5,380 nucleotides of DNA from Nitrospira sp. (GCA_005239945.1 SBAY01000263.1:1-5380); one strand, 5' to 3'. Shown: positions 1 to 5,362, counted from the stretch's first letter. The notes: generated by a model not told the origin, from the sequence alone. Numbers and translations are program-made.

Positions 1-53
1 ATTTTCGATTTTGGATTGAGGAATCTTAATATCCTTAATCCAAAATCGAAAAT
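1..53. repeat. ATTTTSG heptad hairpin downstream of the permease
   Basis: The arms 1-22 and 32-53 are complementary at 21 of 22 positions (G18 with T36 is the exception), with a 9-nt loop. The units ATTTTCG and ATTTTGG show it belongs to the same repeat type as 1114-1202. It may extend past the left edge. The nearby stretch 61-120 holds only short repeats (TGTAATC at 61-67 with GATTACA at 108-114, and ACTGATGG twice) and no gene. Confidence 0.82.
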
Positions 54-120
54 CCAAAATTGTAATCGTAATCTGATAACTGATGGCTTACCAACCGGTG
101 ACTGATGGATTACAAATGCC

Positions 121-1092
121 TCAATATCTAATTCTCGGGTCTAAATAGGCGTAGAGACAATCGGCGATTAAATTAGCCAGAAGCACAACTACCGCAAGGA
201 AAAGAAATGCTGTTTGGGCTAAGGGGTAATCGTGGGATAAAACGGACTCTATTAAAAGTTTACCTATCCCAGGCCAGGAAAATATCTTTTCGGTAAGTAC
301 GCCACCATTTATAGAAAAGGCAAGACTAAGTGTTAAAGTAGTAACTACAGGTAACATTGCATTTCGTGCCGCATGTCTATCTCTAATGGTTTTCTCATCA
401 AGTCCCTTTGCCCTGACCGTTACGATATAATCCTCACGCAATGTCTCTAACATACTGTTACGCATAAGTAACATCGAACCGGCAAAAAAGAGCAAGGTAA
501 GAACACCTAAGGGAAGACACAAATGATAAACCACATCAACTATCTTTGGCAGTATGCCTATAGTTTTATCTGTCCAGACCTCCGGGGTTAACATCCCGGC
601 TAAGGGAAACCAACCGAGTTTATAGGAAAATATCCAGATCATTATCAACCCAAACCAGGGGATAAAGATGGTATAGAAAAATAATCCAAAAACCGTAATG
701 CCTATTTCCATACGGCTGCCGCGTCTCCAGGCAATATATTTCCCTAACGGCAAGCCAATCATGTAGGAAAGAATGACTGCCGTGGTAAATAAAAGTATCG
801 TATTGGGTAGTTTTTCCATGACAAGGTCAAATACCGGCTCGGGGTAATAAAAAGAATGGCCAAAATTCAAGGTGCAGACATTTTTAAGATAATATCCATA
901 TTGAACAATGAGCGGTTTATCCAGTCCAAATTGTGAACGGATAATTGCCTTTGCCTCAGGTGGCATCTTCGGGTCTAAAATCATCGCCGCAGGGTCACCA
1001 GGCATTACCCGAAACAAAATAAACAATAAGGTCATGATAATGAATAGTGTTATTATTATTTGCCCAAGCCTTTTTATAATAAATTTGCCCAT
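121..1092 (-). CDS. ABC transporter inner-membrane permease, DppB/OppB type
   Basis: The 323-residue protein is one of the two membrane subunits expected in a peptide/nickel/oligosaccharide-type ABC importer (binding-protein-dependent permease family). It starts with the family's N-terminal helix (about 9-29) followed by the PGDP motif (31-34). The segment FGLDKP (55-60) and the cytoplasmic EAA loop (about 220-248, with DYIVTVRAKGL and RNAMLP) are typical; this loop docks on the ATPase. GGVLTEKIFSWPGIGKLL (263-280) and the C-terminal LDPRIRY are also standard. About six membrane helices are visible and the length is normal, so the gene appears intact. The start is supported by GGAGGAG seven bases upstream. 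The cargo cannot be read from a permease alone. The usual DppC-like partner, ATPases and binding protein are absent here and would lie beyond the left edge. No promoter is evident upstream, where a repeat hairpin occupies the gap. Confidence 0.93.
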   Translation of the reverse strand: MGKFIIKRLGQIIITLFIIMTLLFILFRVMPGDPAAMILDPKMPPEAKAIIRSQFGLDKPLIVQYGYYLKNVCTLNFGHSFYYPEPVFDLVMEKLPNTILLFTTAVILSYMIGLPLGKYIAWRRGSRMEIGITVFGLFFYTIFIPWFGLIMIWIFSYKLGWFPLAGMLTPEVWTDKTIGILPKIVDVVYHLCLPLGVLTLLFFAGSMLLMRNSMLETLREDYIVTVRAKGLDEKTIRDRHAARNAMLPVVTTLTLSLAFSINGGVLTEKIFSWPGIGKLLIESVLSHDYPLAQTAFLFLAVVVLLANLIADCLYAYLDPRIRY

Positions 1093-1099
1093 GTTCTTA

Positions 1100-1106
1100 C
1101 TCCTCC
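1100..1106 (-). promoter_or_regulatory. Shine-Dalgarno of the ABC permease
   Basis: GGAGGAG on the minus strand, seven bases before the ATG at 1092. It lies only a few bases downstream of the long heptad hairpin (1114-1188), so the folded hairpin would sit directly beside the ribosome-binding site. Confidence 0.8.
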
Positions 1107-1113
1107 TTTTTTT

Positions 1114-1202
1114 ATTTTGGATTTTGGATTTTAGATTTTGGATTGGGGAAAGATTTCAATCCAAAATCTAAAATCCAAAATCCAAAATTCCCGGTCCAAA
1201 AT
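1114..1202. repeat. ATTTTGG heptad array forming a perfect 32-bp hairpin
   Basis: The arms 1114-1145 and 1157-1188 are perfectly complementary over 32 bp with an 11-nt loop. Both are tandem 7-bp units: ATTTTGG and ATTTTAG on the left, CCAAAAT and CTAAAAT on the right. Beyond the right arm come a diverged unit (TCCCGGT) and another CCAAAAT, ending at 1202, which directly abuts the kinase stop codon (1203-1205). The array fills almost the whole kinase-permease gap. In the minus direction it is followed by A residues rather than T residues, so it is not a typical terminator; it could stabilise the upstream mRNA or attenuate readthrough. Confidence 0.92.
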
Positions 1203-2708
1203 CTATTTTACAGGTAAAAAGATAATAAAAACGGTCCCTTTATCCGGTTGGCTTTTGACCTCAATCTTAGCCTTGTGTTCCTTTATGATTCTATCAACAA
1301 TCGGCAGTCCAAGTCCCATGCCATAGGATTTGGTGGAAAAATAGGGTGTAAAGATTTTCTTGATTGTTTCCTCATCCATTCCTTTACCCGTATCCTGAAA
1401 TTTTATCTTCAAGAGTTGCGCCTCCAGAGAGGTTTCTATGTTTATTTCTCCACCTCCAGGGATACCTTCTAAGGCATCGATTCCATTTTGAATGATATTT
1501 TTAAAGACTATTTTCATTCTTTCCCTGTCAAGTCTGATTCTCGGTAAATTAACCCCGTAGGTAGCCTTAATCTTTATCTCTGGACTAACCTGGGCAAACA
1601 GGCTAACCGTGTCTTCCAGGATTTTGTTTATATCGGTATATTCAAAGGCAGGCTCCGGCATACGGGCAAATTCCGAAAATTCCTTGGCCATTTTCCGCAA
1701 TGTCTCAATCTCTTGTGTTATTCTTCGGGTGCAGTCTTTTAGTATCTTTTCGTATTCCTTTGGGTCTTCCTTGAACTTATCCTGAAGATGTTCTAATGAG
1801 AGTTGAATAGGGGTAAGTGGTCCCTTAATTTCATGGGCAATTCGCTGGGCAATCCCTCGCCAGGCCGCTTCCCTTTCTGCCTCGAGCAACAACTCCCTGC
1901 TTTCTTTTAATTCCTTGACCATCAGGTTAAACGAGTTGATTGTTCTGGCCATCTCATCATTAGTTTCTGCCTTGACCTGGTAATCCAGATTTCCCAGGCC
2001 AATCTCCTCTAAACCCTTGATAAGACTTTTAAGTGGTCGAGTTAATCTTTTGGAAATAACATAGCTGGTTAAAAAGGCAATAGCGACCATCAACAGGGCA
2101 ACAACTGCAAATATAAGCAAATAACCTTCTAATATATAGGCTCGCAGTAGATTAACCGAGCTGTAAAACCTCAAACTGTCTTTAATATCCTGAACCCGCT
2201 GGATAAAATCCTTACTTAGTCGAAAGCGGACAACAACTACCTTTTTTATCTTTCCTTCTTCAAAAATAGGGACCACACCTTTTATCATCTCATCATTCTT
2301 CCCACAGACTACGGCAAACGGCTTTTTTTGACTCAATGCCGTTTTAACAAGGGGCTCCTTTACATTAGCCTCAAATATCTCTATATCCTTGCCTTTAGGG
2401 ATGAGGTGTGGATTTTGACTTAAATAAATAGCTTTTTGAAGCACCTTTTCCTTTTCATGATTCAACACCTCTTCTTCTAACACCTTCGCCCCCTCCAACG
2501 CGGCAATAATCTCCTTATTTACTCCAATCCTCAGGCTGCGCTCCATGATACCATTGAGGACAAAGACAAGTGGAATAACCGGTATCAAGGAAATCAAAAA
2601 GAAGCAGATAACCATCTTTGTCTGAATCTTTTTGCTAAGTTGGATAACGCTAATCATAACAAGCACTAAAAGTATCAAACTGCCAATCAGGAATATGAGA
2701 TTAATCAT
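1203..2708 (-). CDS. NtrY-like membrane sensor histidine kinase without PAS domain
   Basis: The 501-residue protein is a two-component sensor kinase that autophosphorylates on His and passes phosphate to a response regulator. Two N-terminal membrane helices (about 2-24 and 33-54) precede an extracytoplasmic domain (about 55-192) and a third helix (about 195-217). A HAMP linker follows (218-270, with RLTRPLKSL). The HisKA H-box is at 289-301 with phospho-acceptor His292. The ATPase domain has an N-box (Asn404 and Asn408), DTGKGMD (439-445), IFTPYFSTK (452-460) and GMGLGLPI (463-470). The sequence after His292, PLTPIQLSLEHL, is strongly NtrY-like. Two points are odd. There is no PAS domain between HAMP and HisKA, which makes it shorter than classical NtrY. 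The H-box reads HEIKGP where NtrY has HEIKNP. GGAG seven bases upstream supports the start. It follows the DUF4390-like gene by 27 bp. No response regulator is adjacent. Confidence 0.92.
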   Translation of the reverse strand: MINLIFLIGSLILLVLVMISVIQLSKKIQTKMVICFFLISLIPVIPLVFVLNGIMERSLRIGVNKEIIAALEGAKVLEEEVLNHEKEKVLQKAIYLSQNPHLIPKGKDIEIFEANVKEPLVKTALSQKKPFAVVCGKNDEMIKGVVPIFEEGKIKKVVVVRFRLSKDFIQRVQDIKDSLRFYSSVNLLRAYILEGYLLIFAVVALLMVAIAFLTSYVISKRLTRPLKSLIKGLEEIGLGNLDYQVKAETNDEMARTINSFNLMVKELKESRELLLEAEREAAWRGIAQRIAHEIKGPLTPIQLSLEHLQDKFKEDPKEYEKILKDCTRRITQEIETLRKMAKEFSEFARMPEPAFEYTDINKILEDTVSLFAQVSPEIKIKATYGVNLPRIRLDRERMKIVFKNIIQNGIDALEGIPGGGEINIETSLEAQLLKIKFQDTGKGMDEETIKKIFTPYFSTKSYGMGLGLPIVDRIIKEHKAKIEVKSQPDKGTVFIIFLPVK

Positions 2709-2715
2709 TTGAATT

Positions 2716-2720
2716 CTCCA
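2716..2720 (-). promoter_or_regulatory. Shine-Dalgarno of the histidine kinase
   Basis: TGGAG on the minus strand, seven bases before the ATG at 2708, in the 27-bp gap after the DUF4390-like stop codon. The tight spacing supports co-transcription. Confidence 0.65.
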
Positions 2721-2735
2721 ATATGTCCTATGGTT

Positions 2736-3338
2736 TTATAATCCTTTAAAATAATCAGACTGGGCATAGGATTTTACGCCCCTGGACTGATGTTTAACTA
2801 AGACAGCAAATATCTCACGAATATTTAGGAACCCTTGAGAATCGCCATTGATTCGTGCAGATATTTCTTCCATTTCCTTTTTGTTGATTGATTCGACATC
2901 AACATAGACACGAACAAAATATTTCTTTTTACCATTCAATTTTTGTATTGGGGTAATTAGTGCCGTTTCTTGTTGGGCTAATGTTTCCTTCAAATCCTTC
3001 GGAGTATTGAATTCTACTGCATTTCCCTTGTCAATCCTCCTTAATCTATAGAGCTTTTCCCAAATATCATAAGAGACCTCTTGAATTATCTCCAGAGTGG
3101 TTTGCAGGTTATGGAATAGGCGACCTTTTTCCCATAATTCAATCTTAATCCTTATCGTCGTGGTAAAACCACTGTTGATGGTCTTCATCTCCTTTTCACT
3201 GAGTAGATTCTGAATTTTAAAGGATGCAGCTAAAAATTTATCCTTGATGAAGACCATTGGTTTAGAAATAACCAATTCTGAAGCAATACATATTGAAACC
3301 ATCGCACAAATCAGAATAGTAATCAAGATTTTTTTCAT
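2736..3338 (-). CDS. DUF4390-like exported protein, operon partner of the NtrY-like kinase
   Basis: The 200-residue protein starts with a basic-then-hydrophobic leader (MKKILITILICAMVSICIA), so it is probably exported to the periplasm. The mature part resembles DUF4390: a stretch reading INSGFTTTIRIKIELWEKG, a later YDIWEKLYRLRR segment, a KYFVRVYVDVESI strand and a C-terminal segment with NIREIFAVLV. The family's function is unknown; from memory, members are often encoded directly before NtrY-type kinases, as here. The frame is open to an upstream ATG at 3413. I prefer 3338 because the extra 25 residues have no Shine-Dalgarno, the signal peptide begins at 3338, and GAGGAG lies 12 bases upstream. 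The region before 3338 also appears to be inserted DNA: a 15-bp direct repeat suggests this ATG once lay seven bases after the Omp85 stop codon. The family assignment is from remembered pattern, not a profile search. Confidence 0.7.
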   Translation of the reverse strand: MKKILITILICAMVSICIASELVISKPMVFIKDKFLAASFKIQNLLSEKEMKTINSGFTTTIRIKIELWEKGRLFHNLQTTLEIIQEVSYDIWEKLYRLRRIDKGNAVEFNTPKDLKETLAQQETALITPIQKLNGKKKYFVRVYVDVESINKKEMEEISARINGDSQGFLNIREIFAVLVKHQSRGVKSYAQSDYFKGL

Positions 3339-3339
3339 G

Positions 3340-3354
3340 GACGCACTATTCTCC
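3340..3354. repeat. 15-bp direct repeat, copy A (before the DUF4390-like start)
   Basis: GACGCACTATTCTCC on the plus strand, identical to 3558-3572. On the minus strand this copy contains part of the DUF4390-like ribosome-binding site. Together the two copies bracket a 203-bp segment (3355-3557) and look like a target-site duplication or the product of a short tandem duplication. Confidence 0.75.
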
Positions 3355-3557
3355 TCTTCAAGATTGAAAATATGAGTTAGCAGAAAGAGTAGCAATATTA
3401 ATCTTTCTTTCATCTACAGATTGAAATTGGAAAATAGAAATTAGAAATTAGAAGGAAAAATAGATGCGATTTCCTTTTTCTTTTTCTAATTTCTATTTTC
3501 CAATTTCTAATTTCAACATTCTCAGAACAATTGCAAATTTCTTAAATTAAACTTGAA
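3355..3557. mobile_element. Putative small inserted element carrying a heptad hairpin
   Basis: This 203-bp segment is flanked by the 15-bp direct repeat. Its ends carry a short inverted repeat, TCTTCAAG at 3355-3362 and CTTGAAGA at 3552-3559, whose last two bases overlap the flanking repeat. It contains the 25-bp inverted repeat built of 7-bp units and no convincing gene; the hydrophobic reading at 3339-3413 lacks a ribosome-binding site. Removing it with one repeat copy would put the Omp85 stop seven bases before the DUF4390-like ATG, a normal operon junction. Insertion is an inference; the family is unknown and there is no transposase. Confidence 0.4.
3423..3507. repeat. Inverted repeat of GAAATTA-type heptads (25-bp perfect arms)
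   Basis: The arms 3423-3447 and 3483-3507 are perfect reverse complements, with a further GGAAA/TTTCC stem (3454-3458 with 3470-3474) toward the tip. Both arms are built of 7-bp units: GAAATTA variants on the left, and TTTCTAA, TTTCTAT and TTTCCAA on the right, the right side running on to about 3515. On the minus strand there is no U-run after the hairpin, so it is not a canonical Rho-independent terminator. It would form a strong structure in the mRNA between the Omp85 and DUF4390-like genes. Confidence 0.9.
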
Positions 3558-3572
3558 GACGCACTATTCTCC
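3558..3572. repeat. 15-bp direct repeat, copy B (Omp85 stop codon region)
   Basis: Identical to 3340-3354; the bases immediately outside differ on both sides. This copy contains the Omp85 stop codon (TAG on the minus strand, 3566-3564). Confidence 0.75.
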
Positions 3573-4889
3573 CTGATTGGCAGTTGTGATATGAATTTCC
3601 CAGTCTTTCTTGTCTATCCCATAGCCAAAATTGATATTGAGACCGCCAATCAATGAATGATAAATTCTAAAACCTGTGCCTACCCCATATTCCAGGTCAT
3701 CGAAATTGACCTTTGTGCCTTTTGCCCAGGTATAGCCGGCATCTGCAAATAAAACCCCCTGAACGGATTTCGTCAATCCAAGACGATATTCTGTAGTTAA
3801 AACCAGGAGTTTATTTCCACCTGTATTGGTAAGTCCTCTCTCTTTATAGCCACGAATGGTTTCTCCCCCACCAACATAAAATCTTTCGTAAAAAGGGGCA
3901 TCCCCAGCAATATACCCTCCTCTACCAGATAATGCTAATACCTGTCGAGCACCCAATTTTAAGTATTGATTCAAGTTCAGCATCCATTTATTAAAACTAT
4001 AATCAGCACCGAAAAGGTCATTTACTACTTCTACCGACAGTTCGTATTTCCGACCGTCAATTGGGTTAAGCCAGGTGGTATCATAATCTTCGAAGGTAAG
4101 TTCAAACTTACCCTCTATCGGTTGAAATTTACGGGTATCAAAGTCTAATTGAGCGGCGAGACTATTTAAACTTGCGTTCTTTTTGATTGAGGTTACCTCC
4201 GGGGTGACATCCTTTAGGTCACTTAGATGGACATTTTCGTCTCGATACTTTAACCTGAGGACAACATTTTCCAATATAGCCCTTTTGCCAAATTCAAAAC
4301 CCGCCCCATCACTATCAATCCAGTATTCACCTTTACCTTCATAGGGGTATTGAATCTTTTTATATTCATAACTATATATTTTGAATTTAAACGAATGTGG
4401 CGTGTGAAATAACCAGGGTTCATAAATGGTAAGTGATTTACCATGGACATTCTTGCCTTCTTTAAGTTCTACTCCTAATTTCATTCCCCGATGCAGGAAG
4501 TTTTCATACCAGATTTGCCAAGAGCCAAAGAATTTTTCCTCCTCACTATAACCAGCACCCATGATAAAGGATTTAGATTTTCTTTCTTCGAGCTCGAAGA
4601 TAACAATTAACTTTCCTTCCTCACTACCAGGCTCAATGTAGAGATTAACGGCTTCGATATATTTTAAGTTACGCAAGATATTGTTTTTACACTCCATTGC
4701 CTGCTCGAGGTTAAAATCCTCTCCCGGTTTAAGTGTTATTTCTCTTCGGATGAATCCTTCTCGAATTTTAGTTGAGCCCTGAACTTCAATCTTTTCGATT
4801 ATTCCAGTAACACCTACTAAATTATCATTTGCCCTGGCAAATTGGACGAGACATAAGATGATTAAAATAGATAAAATAATTTGCCGCAT
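3564..4889 (-). CDS. Omp85/BamA-superfamily outer-membrane protein with a single POTRA domain
   Basis: The 441-residue protein begins with a signal peptide (1-20, ending FARA before NDN). One POTRA-like domain follows (about 30-103, from IIEKIEVQGST to VIFELEER). The rest (about 107-435) is a beta-barrel of the D15/bacterial surface antigen type. It contains LDFDTRKFQPIEG (248-260) and GGGETIRGYKERGL (340-353), the conserved RGY motif of the Omp85 lid loop. BamA has five POTRAs and TamA three, so this is a minimal member; insertion or translocation of outer-membrane proteins is the family role, but its client is unknown. The C-terminus (IHITTANQGE) lacks the aromatic residue that usually ends the last strand. 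The frame is open to a GTG at 4934, but the ATG at 4889 is preferred: it has GAGGAGG eight bases upstream and begins the signal peptide. It appears to lead the operon, with a promoter about 250 bp upstream. Confidence 0.9.
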   Translation of the reverse strand: MRQIILSILIILCLVQFARANDNLVGVTGIIEKIEVQGSTKIREGFIRREITLKPGEDFNLEQAMECKNNILRNLKYIEAVNLYIEPGSEEGKLIVIFELEERKSKSFIMGAGYSEEEKFFGSWQIWYENFLHRGMKLGVELKEGKNVHGKSLTIYEPWLFHTPHSFKFKIYSYEYKKIQYPYEGKGEYWIDSDGAGFEFGKRAILENVVLRLKYRDENVHLSDLKDVTPEVTSIKKNASLNSLAAQLDFDTRKFQPIEGKFELTFEDYDTTWLNPIDGRKYELSVEVVNDLFGADYSFNKWMLNLNQYLKLGARQVLALSGRGGYIAGDAPFYERFYVGGGETIRGYKERGLTNTGGNKLLVLTTEYRLGLTKSVQGVLFADAGYTWAKGTKVNFDDLEYGVGTGFRIYHSLIGGLNINFGYGIDKKDWEIHITTANQGE

Positions 4890-4897
4890 TTTCCATT

Positions 4898-4904
4898 CCT
4901 CCTC
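4898..4904 (-). promoter_or_regulatory. Shine-Dalgarno deciding the Omp85 start
   Basis: GAGGAGG on the minus strand, eight bases before the ATG at 4889. It fixes the start there rather than at the in-frame GTG at 4934, which would add 15 charged residues ahead of the signal peptide. Confidence 0.85.
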
Positions 4905-4944
4905 TTTTGTTCTGAACGCTCTCGTGATATCCACTGAAAAATAT

Positions 4945-4992
4945 CCTACAATCTAAAGCCTTACATAATTTCTTCAGGATTTCATAAGGTAT
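4945..4992 (-). pseudogene. Possible remnant of an XRE-type HTH regulator C-terminus
   Basis: One minus-strand frame reads IPYEILKKLCKALDCRI, close to my memory of the last helices of small XRE-family regulators (the pattern xxLxKLCKALDCxxxDLL). The match stops there, has no start codon and is preceded by a stop codon just beside the putative MITE. If real, it is a decayed fragment between the element and the Omp85 gene. It is only about 16 residues, so chance is quite possible. Confidence 0.2.
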
Positions 4993-4997
4993 TTACT

Positions 4998-5131
4998 TAT
5001 AGCAGTTATTAGTCAAAACTTCTAATTGGATGCCCGAACTTGTTTGGGTGAAGTTCCTCAAACTTATTGAGGCTTCCAATCCCTTTGTGCGGAAAACTTC
5101 GGATGAGAACTTTTGGCTAATAGGTGCTATA
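4998..5131. mobile_element. MITE-like inverted-repeat element with TA target duplication
   Basis: Long imperfect terminal repeats (4997-5023 against 5106-5132, 23 of 27 matching) end in TATAGCA and TGCTATA, consistent with a TA duplication as made by IS630/Tc1-mariner transposases. Inside are further stems: ATTGGA/TCCAAT (5025-5030 with 5075-5080), CCCGAA/TTTGGG (5033-5038 with 5043-5048) and a perfect CCTCAA/TTGAGG (5056-5061 with 5067-5072). No coding capacity is visible, so a transposase would act in trans. The ends remind me of small cyanobacterial IS630-type elements, but this is unverified. Alternatively it could be a structured leader RNA, since the promoter upstream would start transcription at its edge. 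Confidence 0.55.
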
Positions 5132-5137
5132 ACCTAC

Positions 5138-5166
5138 ATTTTACCAATATTTATTTATAATGTCAA
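5138..5166 (-). promoter_or_regulatory. Sigma-70-type promoter for the Omp85 operon
   Basis: On the minus strand, TTGACA (5161-5166) is followed by a 17-bp AT-rich spacer and TAAAAT (5138-5143), with an upstream TG giving an extended -10. The -35 box and spacing are consensus and the -10 has one mismatch. Transcription should start near 5131, at the edge of the MITE-like element, giving the Omp85 mRNA a leader of about 240 nt. Confidence 0.75.
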
Positions 5167-5213
5167 TAAATAAGAATAAACCAGATTTTCCTCAACTTTT
5201 AGTAGTGGTTTAA

Positions 5214-5284
5214 AGAGAGGTGTTTTTTAAGGGGAGAGAAACCCTTTTTGGAAAAAGTTTTTCTCTCTCCTTAAACCCCTCTCT
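5214..5284. repeat. Large imperfect palindrome
   Basis: Nested complementary arms: AGAGAGG/CCTCTCT (5214-5220 with 5278-5284), a 13-bp stem with one G-T pair (5229-5241 with 5260-5272), and CTTTTT/AAAAAG at the centre (5244-5249 with 5252-5257). No U-run follows on either strand in the position of a standard terminator. Confidence 0.75.
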
Positions 5285-5287
5285 TCC

Positions 5288-5362
5288 CCAAAACTTTTTA
5301 ACCGCAAGTAATCTTTGGAATGTAGCACATTCCAAAGATTACTTGTGGTTAAAAAGTTTTGG
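5288..5362. repeat. Near-perfect 36-bp inverted repeat with 3-nt loop
   Basis: The arms 5288-5323 and 5327-5362 match at 35 of 36 positions; the remaining pair (5304 with 5346) is G-T on the plus strand. The spacer is only AGC. It directly follows the previous palindrome. Its GGAAAAGGGGAG right flank partly mirrors the left flank, so the structure may continue past the window edge. No gene is visible from 5167 to 5380. Confidence 0.92.

Noticed and set aside
1114..1188. Rho-independent terminator after the kinase
   Set aside because: The stem is almost all A-T and in the minus direction is followed by an A-run, not a T-run. The same lack of a T-run argues against terminators at 3423-3507.
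1114..1202. CRISPR array
   Set aside because: The units are 7 bp and contiguous, without unique spacers, and the array inverts into a hairpin.
908..1472. Three plus-strand open frames (908-1171, 1138-1326, 1248-1472)
   Set aside because: They lie antisense to the permease and kinase genes or run through the heptad repeat, resemble no family, and are explained as shadows of well-supported minus-strand genes.
3339..3413. Upstream start at 3413 extending the DUF4390-like protein by 25 residues
   Set aside because: There is no Shine-Dalgarno before it, it would place a hydrophobic stretch ahead of a complete signal peptide, and it lies in the apparent insertion.
3966..4450. Short open frames within the Omp85 gene (3966-4148 plus, 4250-4450 minus)
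   Set aside because: Both overlap the barrel-coding region in other frames, with no ribosome-binding site or recognisable protein.
4890..4934. GTG start at 4934 for the Omp85 protein
   Set aside because: It adds charged residues before a clear signal peptide, whereas the ATG at 4889 has a strong GAGGAGG eight bases upstream.
4997..5132. Integron attC site
   Set aside because: The element has imperfect inverted arms, but I could not find the paired RYYYAAC and GTTRRRY core sites in the right places, and no integrase or cassette is present.
4997..5132. tRNA or known riboswitch
   Set aside because: The cloverleaf-like stems lack T-loop and anticodon features, and I recognise no riboswitch core on either strand.
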